From: Pseudomonas sp. Au-Pse12
GTDB taxonomy: Bacteria > Pseudomonadota > Gammaproteobacteria > Pseudomonadales > Pseudomonadaceae
DNA length: 64,000 nucleotides
Direction of reading: 5' to 3'
Assembly: GCF_021341665.1 (NCBI RefSeq)
Contig: NZ_JAJTTH010000003.1
Coordinates: 124,001-188,000, forward strand
The position numbers and the translations under genes are program-made. The first letter of the stretch is position 1; each line of letters opens with the position of its first letter. Under the pieces are notes generated by a model. The model searched no databases. It was not told where the DNA came from and was given only the letters and a program-made list of their open reading frames with translations. Positions 54,452 to 63,014 of this stretch are shown here, in pieces.

Positions 54452-54559
54452 CCCTCACCCCGCACTCATGAACAAAAGCCGCCGATTATAGCGATCCCCC
54501 TGCCTGGACGCTCGGGTATACTTCGCCATCCTTTTATATACGTCCTGGACCGATATTCG

Positions 54560-55891
54560 ATGCCGAACCGCAACGTTGCGCTCGACTTGTTGCTGTTACC
54601 GACCTGGTTGGTGCCGGTAGAGCCCGCCGGTGTCGTCCTCAGGGAACATGCCCTGGGCATTCGCGACGGCCGCATCGTATTCATCGGTCCGCGCGCCGAG
54701 GCCTTGAAGTACCAGGCCAGCGAAACCCGCGAACTGCCCGACACGCTGCTCTGCCCCGGCCTGATCAACGCCCACGGGCACGCGGCCATGACCCTGTTTC
54801 GCGGCCTGGCCGACGACCTGCCGCTGATGACCTGGCTGGAAAAGCATATCTGGCCCGCCGAAGCCCGGTGGGTGGATGAAGCCTTCGTCCGTGACGGCAC
54901 CGACCTGGCCATCGCCGAACAGCTCAAGGGCGGCATCACCTGCTTCTCGGACATGTACTTCTTTCCGAAAGTTGCCAGCGAAAGGGTGCACAACAGCGGC
55001 ATGCGGGCACAGATCGCCATACCGGTCCTCGACTTCCCGATTCCCGGCGCCCACAACGCTGACGAGGCCATACGCCAGGGCGTGGAGCTGTTCGGTGACC
55101 TCAAGCATCATCCGCGGATCAACATCACCTTCGGGCCTCATGCACCCTACACCGTTGGCGACGAGAACCTGGAAAAAATCCGGGTCATTGCCGAAGAACT
55201 CGACGCTTCGATCCACATGCATGTGCATGAAACCGCCCACGAAGTGCAGCAATCGCTGGAGCGGCACGGTGAGCGGCCGCTGGCCCGCCTGGCCCGGCTG
55301 GGCCTCCTGGGCCCGCGCTTCCAGGCCGTTCATATGACCCAAATCAGCGATGACGACCTGGCTTTACTGGTAGAAACCAACACCAGCGTCATTCATTGCC
55401 CGGAATCCAACCTGAAACTGGCCAGCGGCTTCTGCCCGGTGGAGCGCCTCTGGCAGGCCGGCGTCAACGTCGCCGTGGGCACCGATGGCGCAGCCAGCAA
55501 CAACGATCTGGACCTGCTGGGAGAAACCCGTACCGCCGCCCTGCTGGCCAAGGCGGTGGCCGGTTCGGCGACAGCCCTGGATGCCCATCGCGCACTTCGC
55601 ATGGCCACCCTCAACGGCGCCAGAGCCATGGGCCTGGAAAGCGAAGTCGGCTCCCTGGAAATCGGCAAGGCCGCGGACCTGGTGGCCTTCGACCTGTCCG
55701 GCCTGGCCCAGCAGCCGATCTACGACCCGGTGTCGCAATTGATCTACGCCACCGGCCGGGACTGCGTGAAACACGTATGGGTCGCCGGCAAGCCGTTGCT
55801 GGATGACCGGCGCCTGACACGCCTGGACGAGCAAGCGCTGGGCGATACCGCCCGCAGCTGGGCCCGGCGCATCAGCGGCCACAACCAATAA
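54560..55891 (+). CDS. mtaD: 5-methylthioadenosine/S-adenosylhomocysteine deaminase (TRZ/ATZ family)
   Basis: A 443-residue metal-dependent amidohydrolase. The HxH motif is [25 protein letters not shown]; further His are in MHVHETAHE and AVHMTQ, and the Asp is in [17 protein letters not shown]. The similar P. aeruginosa PA3170 is a methylthioadenosine deaminase that makes methylthioinosine, later phosphorolysed to methylthioribose 1-phosphate, the MtnA substrate. That explains its position beside mtnA. The ATG at 54560 fits the family; the open frame far upstream is the antisense of mtnA. Confidence 0.93.
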   Translation: MPNRNVALDLLLLPTWLVPVEPAGVVLREHALGIRDGRIVFIGPRAEALKYQASETRELPDTLLCPGLINAHGHAAMTLFRGLADDLPLMTWLEKHIWPAEARWVDEAFVRDGTDLAIAEQLKGGITCFSDMYFFPKVASERVHNSGMRAQIAIPVLDFPIPGAHNADEAIRQGVELFGDLKHHPRINITFGPHAPYTVGDENLEKIRVIAEELDASIHMHVHETAHEVQQSLERHGERPLARLARLGLLGPRFQAVHMTQISDDDLALLVETNTSVIHCPESNLKLASGFCPVERLWQAGVNVAVGTDGAASNNDLDLLGETRTAALLAKAVAGSATALDAHRALRMATLNGARAMGLESEVGSLEIGKAADLVAFDLSGLAQQPIYDPVSQLIYATGRDCVKHVWVAGKPLLDDRRLTRLDEQALGDTARSWARRISGHNQ

Positions 55892-55953
55892 CCCGGGCCT
55901 TGAGCGCAGGCTTGAGGCCCAACAGAGATTTTTCTAGCTTTGGAGCATTACCC

Positions 55954-56652
55954 ATGAGCAACGTCGACCACGCTGAAATCGCCAAATTCGAAGCCCTGGC
56001 CCATCGCTGGTGGGACCGTGAAAGCGAATTCAAGCCCCTGCACGACATCAATCCGCTGCGAGTCAACTGGATCGACGAACGTGTCGGCCTGGCAGGCAAG
56101 AAAGTCCTCGACGTCGGTTGCGGCGGCGGCATCCTCAGCGAGGCCATGGCCCAGCGCGGCGCCAGCGTTACCGGCATCGACATGGGCGAAGCGCCGCTGG
56201 CGGTGGCGCAACTGCACCAGCTGGAATCCGGCGTCAACGTCGAATACCGGCAGATCACCGCCGAAGCCCTGGCCGAGGAAATGCCCGAGCAGTTCGACGT
56301 CGTCACCTGCCTGGAAATGCTCGAGCACGTGCCCGACCCTTCGTCAGTGATCCGCGCCTGCTTCCGCATGGTCAAGCCTGGCGGCCAGGTGTTCTTCTCC
56401 ACCATCAACCGCAACCCCAAGGCCTATCTGTTCGCCATCATCGGCGCGGAATACATCATGAAGCTGCTGCCGCGCGGCACCCACGACTTCAAGAAATTCA
56501 TCCGCCCCTCGGAACTTGGCGCCTGGAGCCGCTCCGCTGGCCTGACCGTCAAGGACATCATCGGCCTGACCTACAACCCGCTGACCAAACACTACAAGCT
56601 GGCCGCGGACGTGGACGTCAACTACATGATCCAGACCCTGCGAGAGGAGTAA
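55954..56652 (+). CDS. ubiG: Ubiquinone biosynthesis O-methyltransferase UbiG
   Basis: A 232-residue SAM-dependent methyltransferase that methylates both hydroxyls in ubiquinone synthesis. It starts [19 protein letters not shown] and has [15 protein letters not shown] (SAM motif), [15 protein letters not shown] and [14 protein letters not shown]; the length is typical. GGAGCATTACCC precedes the ATG. It is followed after 3 bases by mupP. Confidence 0.97.
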   Translation: MSNVDHAEIAKFEALAHRWWDRESEFKPLHDINPLRVNWIDERVGLAGKKVLDVGCGGGILSEAMAQRGASVTGIDMGEAPLAVAQLHQLESGVNVEYRQITAEALAEEMPEQFDVVTCLEMLEHVPDPSSVIRACFRMVKPGGQVFFSTINRNPKAYLFAIIGAEYIMKLLPRGTHDFKKFIRPSELGAWSRSAGLTVKDIIGLTYNPLTKHYKLAADVDVNYMIQTLREE

Positions 56653-56655
56653 GAC

Positions 56656-57327
56656 ATGGCTATCAGAGCCGTTCTTTTCGACATGGATGGCACCCTGCTC
56701 GACACCGCCCCGGACTTCATCGCGGTCTGCCAGGGCATGCGCCGTGATCGCGGCCTGTCGCCCATCGCCGACCAGCACATTCGCGACGAAGTCTCCGGCG
56801 GCGCCAAGGCCATGGTGGCGGTGACGTTCGCCATGGATCCGGAGTCCCCGGGGTTCGAGGAGTTGCGCCTGGAGTTTCTCGAGCGCTACCTCAAGCACTG
56901 CGCCGTGCACAGCAAACTCTTCGACGGCATGGGCGAACTGCTGGCAGACATCGAAAAGGCCAATCTGATCTGGGGCGTGGTCACCAACAAGCCTCTGCGC
57001 TTCGCCGAACCGATCATGCAGCAACTGGGGCTGGCCGAGCGCTCGGCGCTACTGATCTGCCCCGATCACGTCAAAAACAGCAAGCCCGATCCCGAGCCGT
57101 TAATCCTGGCGTGCAAGATGCTCGACCTGGACCCGTCCACTGTGCTCTTCGTCGGCGACGACCTGCGCGATATCGAGTCCGGCCGCGATGCCGGCACCAG
57201 GACCGCCGCCGTGACTTACGGCTATATCCACCCGGACGACAATCCCCGGCACTGGGGCGCCGACGTGGTGGTCAATCACCCACTGGAACTGCGCCAGGTT
57301 CTGGACAACGCGTTGTGCAGTTGCTGA
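56656..57327 (+). CDS. mupP: MurNAc-6-phosphate phosphatase MupP (HAD family)
   Basis: A 223-residue HAD phosphatase. Motif I is [13 protein letters not shown], motif II Thr in VVTNKPLRF, Lys in [10 protein letters not shown] and motif [16 protein letters not shown]. Long annotated as phosphoglycolate phosphatase, the P. aeruginosa/P. putida orthologue with this gene order (ubiG-mupP-yciK) dephosphorylates MurNAc-6-phosphate in the cell-wall recycling route that confers intrinsic fosfomycin resistance. The assignment rests on synteny. Probably co-transcribed with ubiG. Confidence 0.9.
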   Translation: MAIRAVLFDMDGTLLDTAPDFIAVCQGMRRDRGLSPIADQHIRDEVSGGAKAMVAVTFAMDPESPGFEELRLEFLERYLKHCAVHSKLFDGMGELLADIEKANLIWGVVTNKPLRFAEPIMQQLGLAERSALLICPDHVKNSKPDPEPLILACKMLDLDPSTVLFVGDDLRDIESGRDAGTRTAAVTYGYIHPDDNPRHWGADVVVNHPLELRQVLDNALCSC

Positions 57328-57383
57328 GCAGCGGCACGCCCGGCTAAGCACCGGGGACGCTCCAATTTCTGTTGAGGCCTTTT

Positions 57384-58124
57384 ATGTTTGATTATTCCGC
57401 TCGCCCAGAACTGCTCAAGGACCGAGTCATCCTGGTCACCGGAGCCGGTCGCGGTATCGGCGCCGCCGCCGCCAAGACCTTTGCCGCCCATGGCGCCACG
57501 GTGCTGCTGCTGGGCAAGACCGAAGCCAACCTGACCGAGGTCTACGACGCCATCGAGGCTGCCGGCCATCCGCAACCTGCGGTGATTCCGTTCAACCTGG
57601 AAACCGCCCTGCCGCACCAGTACGACGAACTGGCGGCAATGATCGAAACCGAGTTCGGCCACCTCGACGGCCTGCTGCACAACGCCTCGATCATTGGTCC
57701 ACGCACGCCGCTGGAACAGCTCTCCGGGGAAAACTTCATGCGCGTGATGCAAGTCAACGTCAACGCCATGTTCATGCTCACCAGCACCTTGCTGCCCCTG
57801 CTCAAGCTGTCCCAGGACGCGTCGGTGGTCTTCACCTCCAGCAGCGTCGGCCGCAAGGGCCGGGCCTATTGGGGCGCCTACGGCGTATCGAAGTTCGCCA
57901 CCGAAGGCCTGATGCAAACCCTGGCCGACGAACTGGATACCGTGGCTCCGGTACGCGCCAACAGCATCAACCCAGGCGCCACCCGCACCAGCATGCGGGC
58001 CCAGGCCTACCCGGGTGAAAACCCGAGCAACAACCCAACCCCGGAAGAAATCATGCCGGTCTACCTGTACCTGATGGGACCGGACAGCACCGGAATCAGC
58101 GGCCAGGCCTTCAACGCGCAGTAA
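57384..58124 (+). CDS. yciK: Short-chain dehydrogenase, YciK family
   Basis: A 246-residue SDR. NAD(P)-binding motif VTGAGRGIGAAAA, NNAG equivalent HNASIIG, catalytic Ser in VFTSSSVGRKG and Y-x3-K in YGVSKFA. It is of the E. coli YciK type; substrate is unknown. GAGG before the ATG at 57384 decides the start; a TTG four codons upstream is not used. It is the last gene of the ubiG-mupP-yciK group. Confidence 0.93.
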   Translation: MFDYSARPELLKDRVILVTGAGRGIGAAAAKTFAAHGATVLLLGKTEANLTEVYDAIEAAGHPQPAVIPFNLETALPHQYDELAAMIETEFGHLDGLLHNASIIGPRTPLEQLSGENFMRVMQVNVNAMFMLTSTLLPLLKLSQDASVVFTSSSVGRKGRAYWGAYGVSKFATEGLMQTLADELDTVAPVRANSINPGATRTSMRAQAYPGENPSNNPTPEEIMPVYLYLMGPDSTGISGQAFNAQ

Positions 58125-58494
58125 ACCCCTCCCGTTCGTCGCGACGGAATACCGTCGCGGCGCCTCGGCACAGCCCGCTCCCCATGGGTTTCAAGCCAAA
58201 CAAATGTCAGTTGCCCTGCGAGCCTCTTCAAGCGGAAATCCAAGCGACTGAATTCAAACAAGTTTTACCTAGCCTGAACTGAATGGCACGAGTTTCGCTC
58301 TAAGGGAACTCAAGACACAGTGCATTGACGCTGTGGAAAACGGTTTGCGCTGAGGGCTTTATAGCCAAATGCGAAGCGGCCTAAAATATGCGCGATTGTC
58401 CTACGGGACTGATGGAACAGTATGACGCGCAGCTCTGAGCCGCTCTCACCCAGGCAGTAAGACCGTACACAGCGCTCAGGGGGCTCAAGCTCAG
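58125..58494. other. Intergenic region upstream of the diguanylate cyclase gene
   Basis: 370 bases without a coding frame. A perfect 8-bp hairpin CGCGACGG-AATA-CCGTCGCG (58140-58159) follows yciK by 16 bases; it lacks a T run but may help end transcription. The rest should include the promoter of the downstream gene. Confidence 0.5.
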
Positions 58495-59421
58495 ATGAAA
58501 ACACCGACCCAGACCAACGCAATTGACTTCGACAGCGCCAAATTGCAGCGCCTGGGCTTTGGCCAGCAGTCGCCACTGATCAAACAGCCCGTCAGCCTCG
58601 CGCAGTTGCGCCAACAGCTGGGCCTGCAATTGCAGACCAGCCTTGAGCCGCAACGCATCCTTGGCCTGTTCTTTCGTGAAGTGCAGCGCCTGGTTCCCCT
58701 TGATGCCCTGCATTACCAGCACGCCCCAAGCGACCTGCGCCTGGAGTTCGGCCAGCGCGGCCACCACTCCATCAGCTACAGCCTGAGCCACGAAGGCGAA
58801 CCGATGGGTGAACTGGTCTTTCGCCGCAACCAACGCTTCAGCGAAACAGAACAAGGCTCCCTGGAGTCGTTGCTGTCGACCCTGCTGTATCCGATGCGCA
58901 ACGCTCTGTTGTATCGCGCCGCCACCCGCAGCGCCCTGAGAGATCCGCTGACCGATACCGGCAACCGCATCGCCATGGATCAAACCCTGCAGCGAGAAAT
59001 CGAAATGGCTCGTCGCCACTTGCTGCCCCTGTCGTTGCTGATGCTGGATATCGATCACTTCAAGCGCATCAACGACAACCATGGTCACAGCGCTGGCGAT
59101 GAGGTGCTCAAGGCCGTTGCCGCTGCAATCAAAGGGCAATTGCGTAACGTCGACATGGTGTTTCGCTTTGGTGGGGAAGAGTTCCTGATCCTGCTGTCCA
59201 ACACCGGGCGCGAAGCCGCGGCCATGGTCGGCGAACGCCTGCGGCACGCTGCGCAAGCCCAGGACTATCGGGCTGATGGCCAGTTGATCGAGCTCACGGT
59301 AAGCCTGGGTTGTTCGACGCTGTTACCGGGAGAATCTGCAGAGAGCCTGTTACGGCGGGCTGACAGCGCGCTGTACGTGGCCAAGCGCGAAGGACGTAAC
59401 CGCCTGGCAATGGCGGGCTGA
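58495..59421 (+). CDS. Diguanylate cyclase with GAF-like N-terminal domain
   Basis: A 308-residue cytoplasmic protein. The N-terminal 140 residues resemble a GAF-like sensor domain (RILGLFFREVQRLVPLDALHYQH). The GGDEF domain (about 145-305) has LDIDHFKRIND, the active loop FRFGGEEF (226-230) and an intact inhibitory I-site RNVD (217-220), five residues before it. It should synthesise cyclic di-GMP with product feedback. No membrane helix. It precedes the convergent undA. Confidence 0.92.
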   Translation: MKTPTQTNAIDFDSAKLQRLGFGQQSPLIKQPVSLAQLRQQLGLQLQTSLEPQRILGLFFREVQRLVPLDALHYQHAPSDLRLEFGQRGHHSISYSLSHEGEPMGELVFRRNQRFSETEQGSLESLLSTLLYPMRNALLYRAATRSALRDPLTDTGNRIAMDQTLQREIEMARRHLLPLSLLMLDIDHFKRINDNHGHSAGDEVLKAVAAAIKGQLRNVDMVFRFGGEEFLILLSNTGREAAAMVGERLRHAAQAQDYRADGQLIELTVSLGCSTLLPGESAESLLRRADSALYVAKREGRNRLAMAG

Positions 59422-59517
59422 GCACTAGGTTGCGCCCTGCCCCGTTGATTCACGGGCAACCCCATCGCCACACACGCCAAGCGTGCGTAGCAATCGAAGC
59501 GCCCGCGATCCCCTGAC

Positions 59518-60303
59518 TCAGCCCTCAGCCAGTGCGAGACGCTCGCGGGTCACCATGGTCTTTTCCTGTTGCATGCAGCGCTCCAGGAACAGGTACATAT
59601 AGTCATAACTCTTGCAGATAGCCTGACGCAGCTCGACCTGCAGGGCCTTGCTCGGGTTCAATCCCGCCAGGGTGACGATGATCTCCAGCGCTTCCCACGG
59701 ATGGGCGTCATCGTACTGGGCGTGCATCTTCAGCCACTTCATGGCGCGCTTGCGATCCTCTTCCGGGAAAGCCGCGGCGTAGATACCGCTGGAACACACC
59801 AGCGCCGACCATTCCCCGGTGGCCCCTTCGATGGCGTAGTTGGTGGCGGCGATGGCCACGATCAGCGAATCCGCAGAACTGGTATGCCAGCACCAGTGAC
59901 TCAGGGCATGCAATTCAGGCGGCACTTGCTGTGCCTGCAGGTCTTCCAGGGTCACGCCATGGGCCCGACTCCAGTGCACCCAGTAATCGGCATGATTGAG
60001 TTCGACCCGAATATTGCGCATCAGCCAACGACGTGCCATGTCCTCGCCGGGATGGCGGGCAAAGCGAGTCTTGGTCAGGTTCTGCGCCATGTAGAGGGCA
60101 AACTGTTCAACCACCGGCCAGCCACCAATCAGGTACTGACGCATGACTTTGGCACTGAGTTTGTTATCGCGCATGCGTTGGTACAGCTCATGCTCCACAA
60201 CGCGGCGCTTGCTCTCGCTGCAGTCCTGGATCAATTGCTGGGTCCAGGCGGGGTAACTGGCAGCTTCCATGAGCGGGCCGGTTCGGCTGAATGTGTCGAT
60301 CAC
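59518..60303 (-). CDS. undA: 1-undecene synthase UndA (heme-oxygenase-like non-heme iron oxidase)
   Basis: A 261-residue protein matching UndA of P. protegens Pf-5 as I know it: VIDTFSRTGPLMEAASYPAW at the start and the same length. UndA oxidatively decarboxylates lauric acid to the volatile 1-undecene. Possible iron ligands are visible at Glu101 and His104 (RNIRVELNHADYW), Glu159 (NYAIEGATGEW) and His194, Asp198, His201 (KMHAQYDDAHPWE). The start is GTG at 60303, supported by AAGGAG seven bases upstream. Automatic pipelines often call such proteins TenA-like. The gene lies between two cyclic-di-GMP genes; functional linkage is not implied. Confidence 0.88.
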   Translation of the reverse strand: MIDTFSRTGPLMEAASYPAWTQQLIQDCSESKRRVVEHELYQRMRDNKLSAKVMRQYLIGGWPVVEQFALYMAQNLTKTRFARHPGEDMARRWLMRNIRVELNHADYWVHWSRAHGVTLEDLQAQQVPPELHALSHWCWHTSSADSLIVAIAATNYAIEGATGEWSALVCSSGIYAAAFPEEDRKRAMKWLKMHAQYDDAHPWEALEIIVTLAGLNPSKALQVELRQAICKSYDYMYLFLERCMQQEKTMVTRERLALAEG

Positions 60304-60347
60304 TGTCGGGCTCCTTTTGATTGTGATGTACGGATCCAAAAGAGGTT

Positions 60348-62807
60348 TCAACGGAACGTACCGGGCGCCTTGAACAACAGTGGCTGCGGTCGAACGGGCC
60401 GACATTGCAGGCTGTCACAGGTAAACAATTGCGGGCGTTCAATAATGTAGCCTTGAGCATAATCCACGCCGATCTCAAGCAAGGCCTGCTCGATCTGCGG
60501 TGTTTCAACAAACTCGGCAATCGTGCGCTTACCCATGACATGCCCGATGTGGTTGATCACCTCGACCATGGCGCGGTTAATCGGGTCGTCCAGCATATCC
60601 TTTACGAAACTTCCATCGATCTTGAGGAAGTCTACAGGCAAATGTTTGAGATAAGCGAACGACGACATTCCCGCACAAAAATCATCCAGGGAAAAATGGC
60701 AACCCAAGCCCTTGAGTTCGTTGATGAAACGGATTGCGCTGCCTAAATTGGCAATTGCACTGGTTTCAGTAATTTCAAAGCAGATCAGTTTCGGTGGTAT
60801 GCCATAGGCGACGAACTGCTCGCGCAGGAAGTCGAGGAACTCATCATCACCAATGGTGATGCCGGACAGGTTGATCGCGCACATGGCCATCGGCCCTTCG
60901 CGCCCCTCGGCAATGCACTGGGCGATGACCTTGAAGACGTTCTGCACCACCCAACGGTCCAGGGACGTCATCAAGCCATAACGCTCCGCCGCCGGGATGA
61001 AACTGTCCGGCAGGATCATCCGGCCGGCCTCGTCATGCAGACGCAGGAGAATCTCCACATGCCCGCCGTCGCGCTCGACATGCCCCAGGGCGGTGATTTC
61101 CTGGGCATATAGGCAGAAGCGGTTTTCCTCCAGGGCCATGTGCAAACGCTGGACCCAGGCCATCTCGCCGAAGCGCAACGACAGCTCCGAATCGTCGGCG
61201 TGGTAGACCTGCACCCGGTTGCGGCCCTTTTCCTTGGCCATGTAGCAGGCCATGTCCGCGGCCCGCAGCGAAGCTTCAAGGGTGGTCGGGGTCTGAGCGA
61301 TATGGACCAGCCCAATGCTCACCGTGGTTACGAATGGCCGCCCCTTCCAGACGAAATGCAGATTCTGCACCGTCTGGCGCAACCCTTCGGCAATCTTCTC
61401 CGCAGCCTCTGGCGAACAGTTTTCCAGGAGAATGCCGAACTCGTCCCCACCCAGGCGGGCCAGGGTGTCGCCTTCGCGCAGCCCCGATTGCAGCAGCGCG
61501 CAGATATGCCGCAGCAACTCGTCTCCGGCGGCGTGGCCACAAGTGTCATTGACCAGCTTGAACTGATCCAGATCCAGGAACATCAGGGCATGCCGGGCCG
61601 GCTGGCGGACCAGGCTGTGCAAGGCCTGCTCCAGGCGGAACTCGAACTCCCGGCGGTTGGCCAGGCCGGTCAGCGCATCGTGGGTCGCCTGCCAGGACAG
61701 ATTGGCGATGTACTGCCGCTCCTGGGTCATGTCGTGCAGCACCAGCACCGTACCGCTAACCTTGCCGGCATTGCGGATCGGCGCGCCCACCAGGGTCACC
61801 GAGACCGTGCTGCCATCCAGGCGCTGGATCAACTTGGAATGCTCGCTGCCGCCGCTGAGCTGACCACTGAGAATGTGCTCGATCAGGGTGAAACCGTCGG
61901 CCTGGGCATTGTCATCCAGCAGGTTGAACAAGGCCGCCAGGGGCAGTCCCACCGCCTGCTCGGCCTTCCAGCGGGTGAGTTCCTCCGCCGCGGGGTTCAT
62001 GTAGGCGATGGCGCCTTCAACATCGGTGGTGATTACCCCATCGCCGATGGATTGCAGGGTAATCTGCGCCCGCTCCTTCTCCAGCTGCAGGGCATCGGCA
62101 AAGGCATGGCGCTGAGCCAGCAATTTGTGAGTGCGCAGCAGCGCCAGGGCAATCAGGACCAGCGCCGTAGCCAGGTTGGTCACCAGCAACAGCCGCAGGA
62201 TCACCCGCGATCCCTCGCCCAACGCATCGCTGAACGCCTTGGCGGCAGGAGTGACGCCGTCGTTGATGGCGAAGATCTGCCCCTTCCAGCGCTGCACATC
62301 GGCTTCGCTGACAGCGCTGCTGCTGATCCGCTGGTGCATCTCCCGGGCTACGGTATCGAGTTGCAACAGATAACCATCGCCCACGGTCCAGAGATCGATG
62401 GCCTTTTCCAGGTAGCTGAAATGACGGAAGTTGAGGTACAGCCAGATCAGGCTGGAAACATCGTCCGGGTGGTTGCCCCCCTTGAGGATGCCCTGGCGCG
62501 CCGCCTCCAGGTCCGGCGGCTGGCGATCCAGGGCGACCCGCAACTCATGCCCGCCCTGGGGCACGGCAATTGCGTTCTGATACTTGAGGAATGCACCTTC
62601 GTCGCGGCTGTCGGCATACAGGTTGAGGTAGTAGATGGCGTCTTTCTGGCCCTTGGACCACAGGCTTTCACCAGCAACATAGCCGCGCACCGCCGACAGT
62701 ACGTAAAGGCTGAGGCCGCCCAGCAGCGCTTGAAATAACACGACGGCGATGAAGGGCCAGACAATGCCCAACAATCGCGGCGTTGCGAAAGTCCGCTTTT
62801 GCTTCAT
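60348..62807 (-). CDS. Membrane-bound GGDEF-EAL protein with PAS domain
   Basis: An 819-residue cyclic-di-GMP enzyme. Membrane helices at about 12-35 and 203-224 flank a periplasmic sensor of about 165 residues; a PAS domain follows (245-362, ITLQSIGDGVITTDVEGAI). The GGDEF domain has LGGDEF (453-457) and I-site REGD (444-447). The EAL domain starts at about 555 with E585-I-L (ELLRL type), INLSG, FEITETSA, DDFCAG (708-713; the usual Gly is Cys), LKIDGSFV and IAEFVET (Glu765), so the key acids are present and phosphodiesterase activity is plausible. It is upstream of undA on the same strand (44-base gap). Confidence 0.92.
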   Translation of the reverse strand: MKQKRTFATPRLLGIVWPFIAVVLFQALLGGLSLYVLSAVRGYVAGESLWSKGQKDAIYYLNLYADSRDEGAFLKYQNAIAVPQGGHELRVALDRQPPDLEAARQGILKGGNHPDDVSSLIWLYLNFRHFSYLEKAIDLWTVGDGYLLQLDTVAREMHQRISSSAVSEADVQRWKGQIFAINDGVTPAAKAFSDALGEGSRVILRLLLVTNLATALVLIALALLRTHKLLAQRHAFADALQLEKERAQITLQSIGDGVITTDVEGAIAYMNPAAEELTRWKAEQAVGLPLAALFNLLDDNAQADGFTLIEHILSGQLSGGSEHSKLIQRLDGSTVSVTLVGAPIRNAGKVSGTVLVLHDMTQERQYIANLSWQATHDALTGLANRREFEFRLEQALHSLVRQPARHALMFLDLDQFKLVNDTCGHAAGDELLRHICALLQSGLREGDTLARLGGDEFGILLENCSPEAAEKIAEGLRQTVQNLHFVWKGRPFVTTVSIGLVHIAQTPTTLEASLRAADMACYMAKEKGRNRVQVYHADDSELSLRFGEMAWVQRLHMALEENRFCLYAQEITALGHVERDGGHVEILLRLHDEAGRMILPDSFIPAAERYGLMTSLDRWVVQNVFKVIAQCIAEGREGPMAMCAINLSGITIGDDEFLDFLREQFVAYGIPPKLICFEITETSAIANLGSAIRFINELKGLGCHFSLDDFCAGMSSFAYLKHLPVDFLKIDGSFVKDMLDDPINRAMVEVINHIGHVMGKRTIAEFVETPQIEQALLEIGVDYAQGYIIERPQLFTCDSLQCRPVRPQPLLFKAPGTFR

Positions 62808-63014
62808 GAGGGTCCTTGCTTGCGCACTGCCAAGTAGACATCCAGTAGTTTCGCCTCAGACAGCACAGATTAGGCCAATTTCCACAGAACCGGCGCAGGG
62901 CCAGGCAACACTGACGCAGGCTGACAGGGGGAAACGGCCGTTCTCTGATGCTGAAACGGTTATTCCACCCGTAAATTCAAGCACTAAGCACAGAAAGCCG
63001 AGCAAAACTCAAGG

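Noticed and set aside
58140..58159. Hairpin after yciK as intrinsic terminator
   Set aside because: The stem is good but no T run follows on either strand, so it is mentioned only within the intergenic entry.
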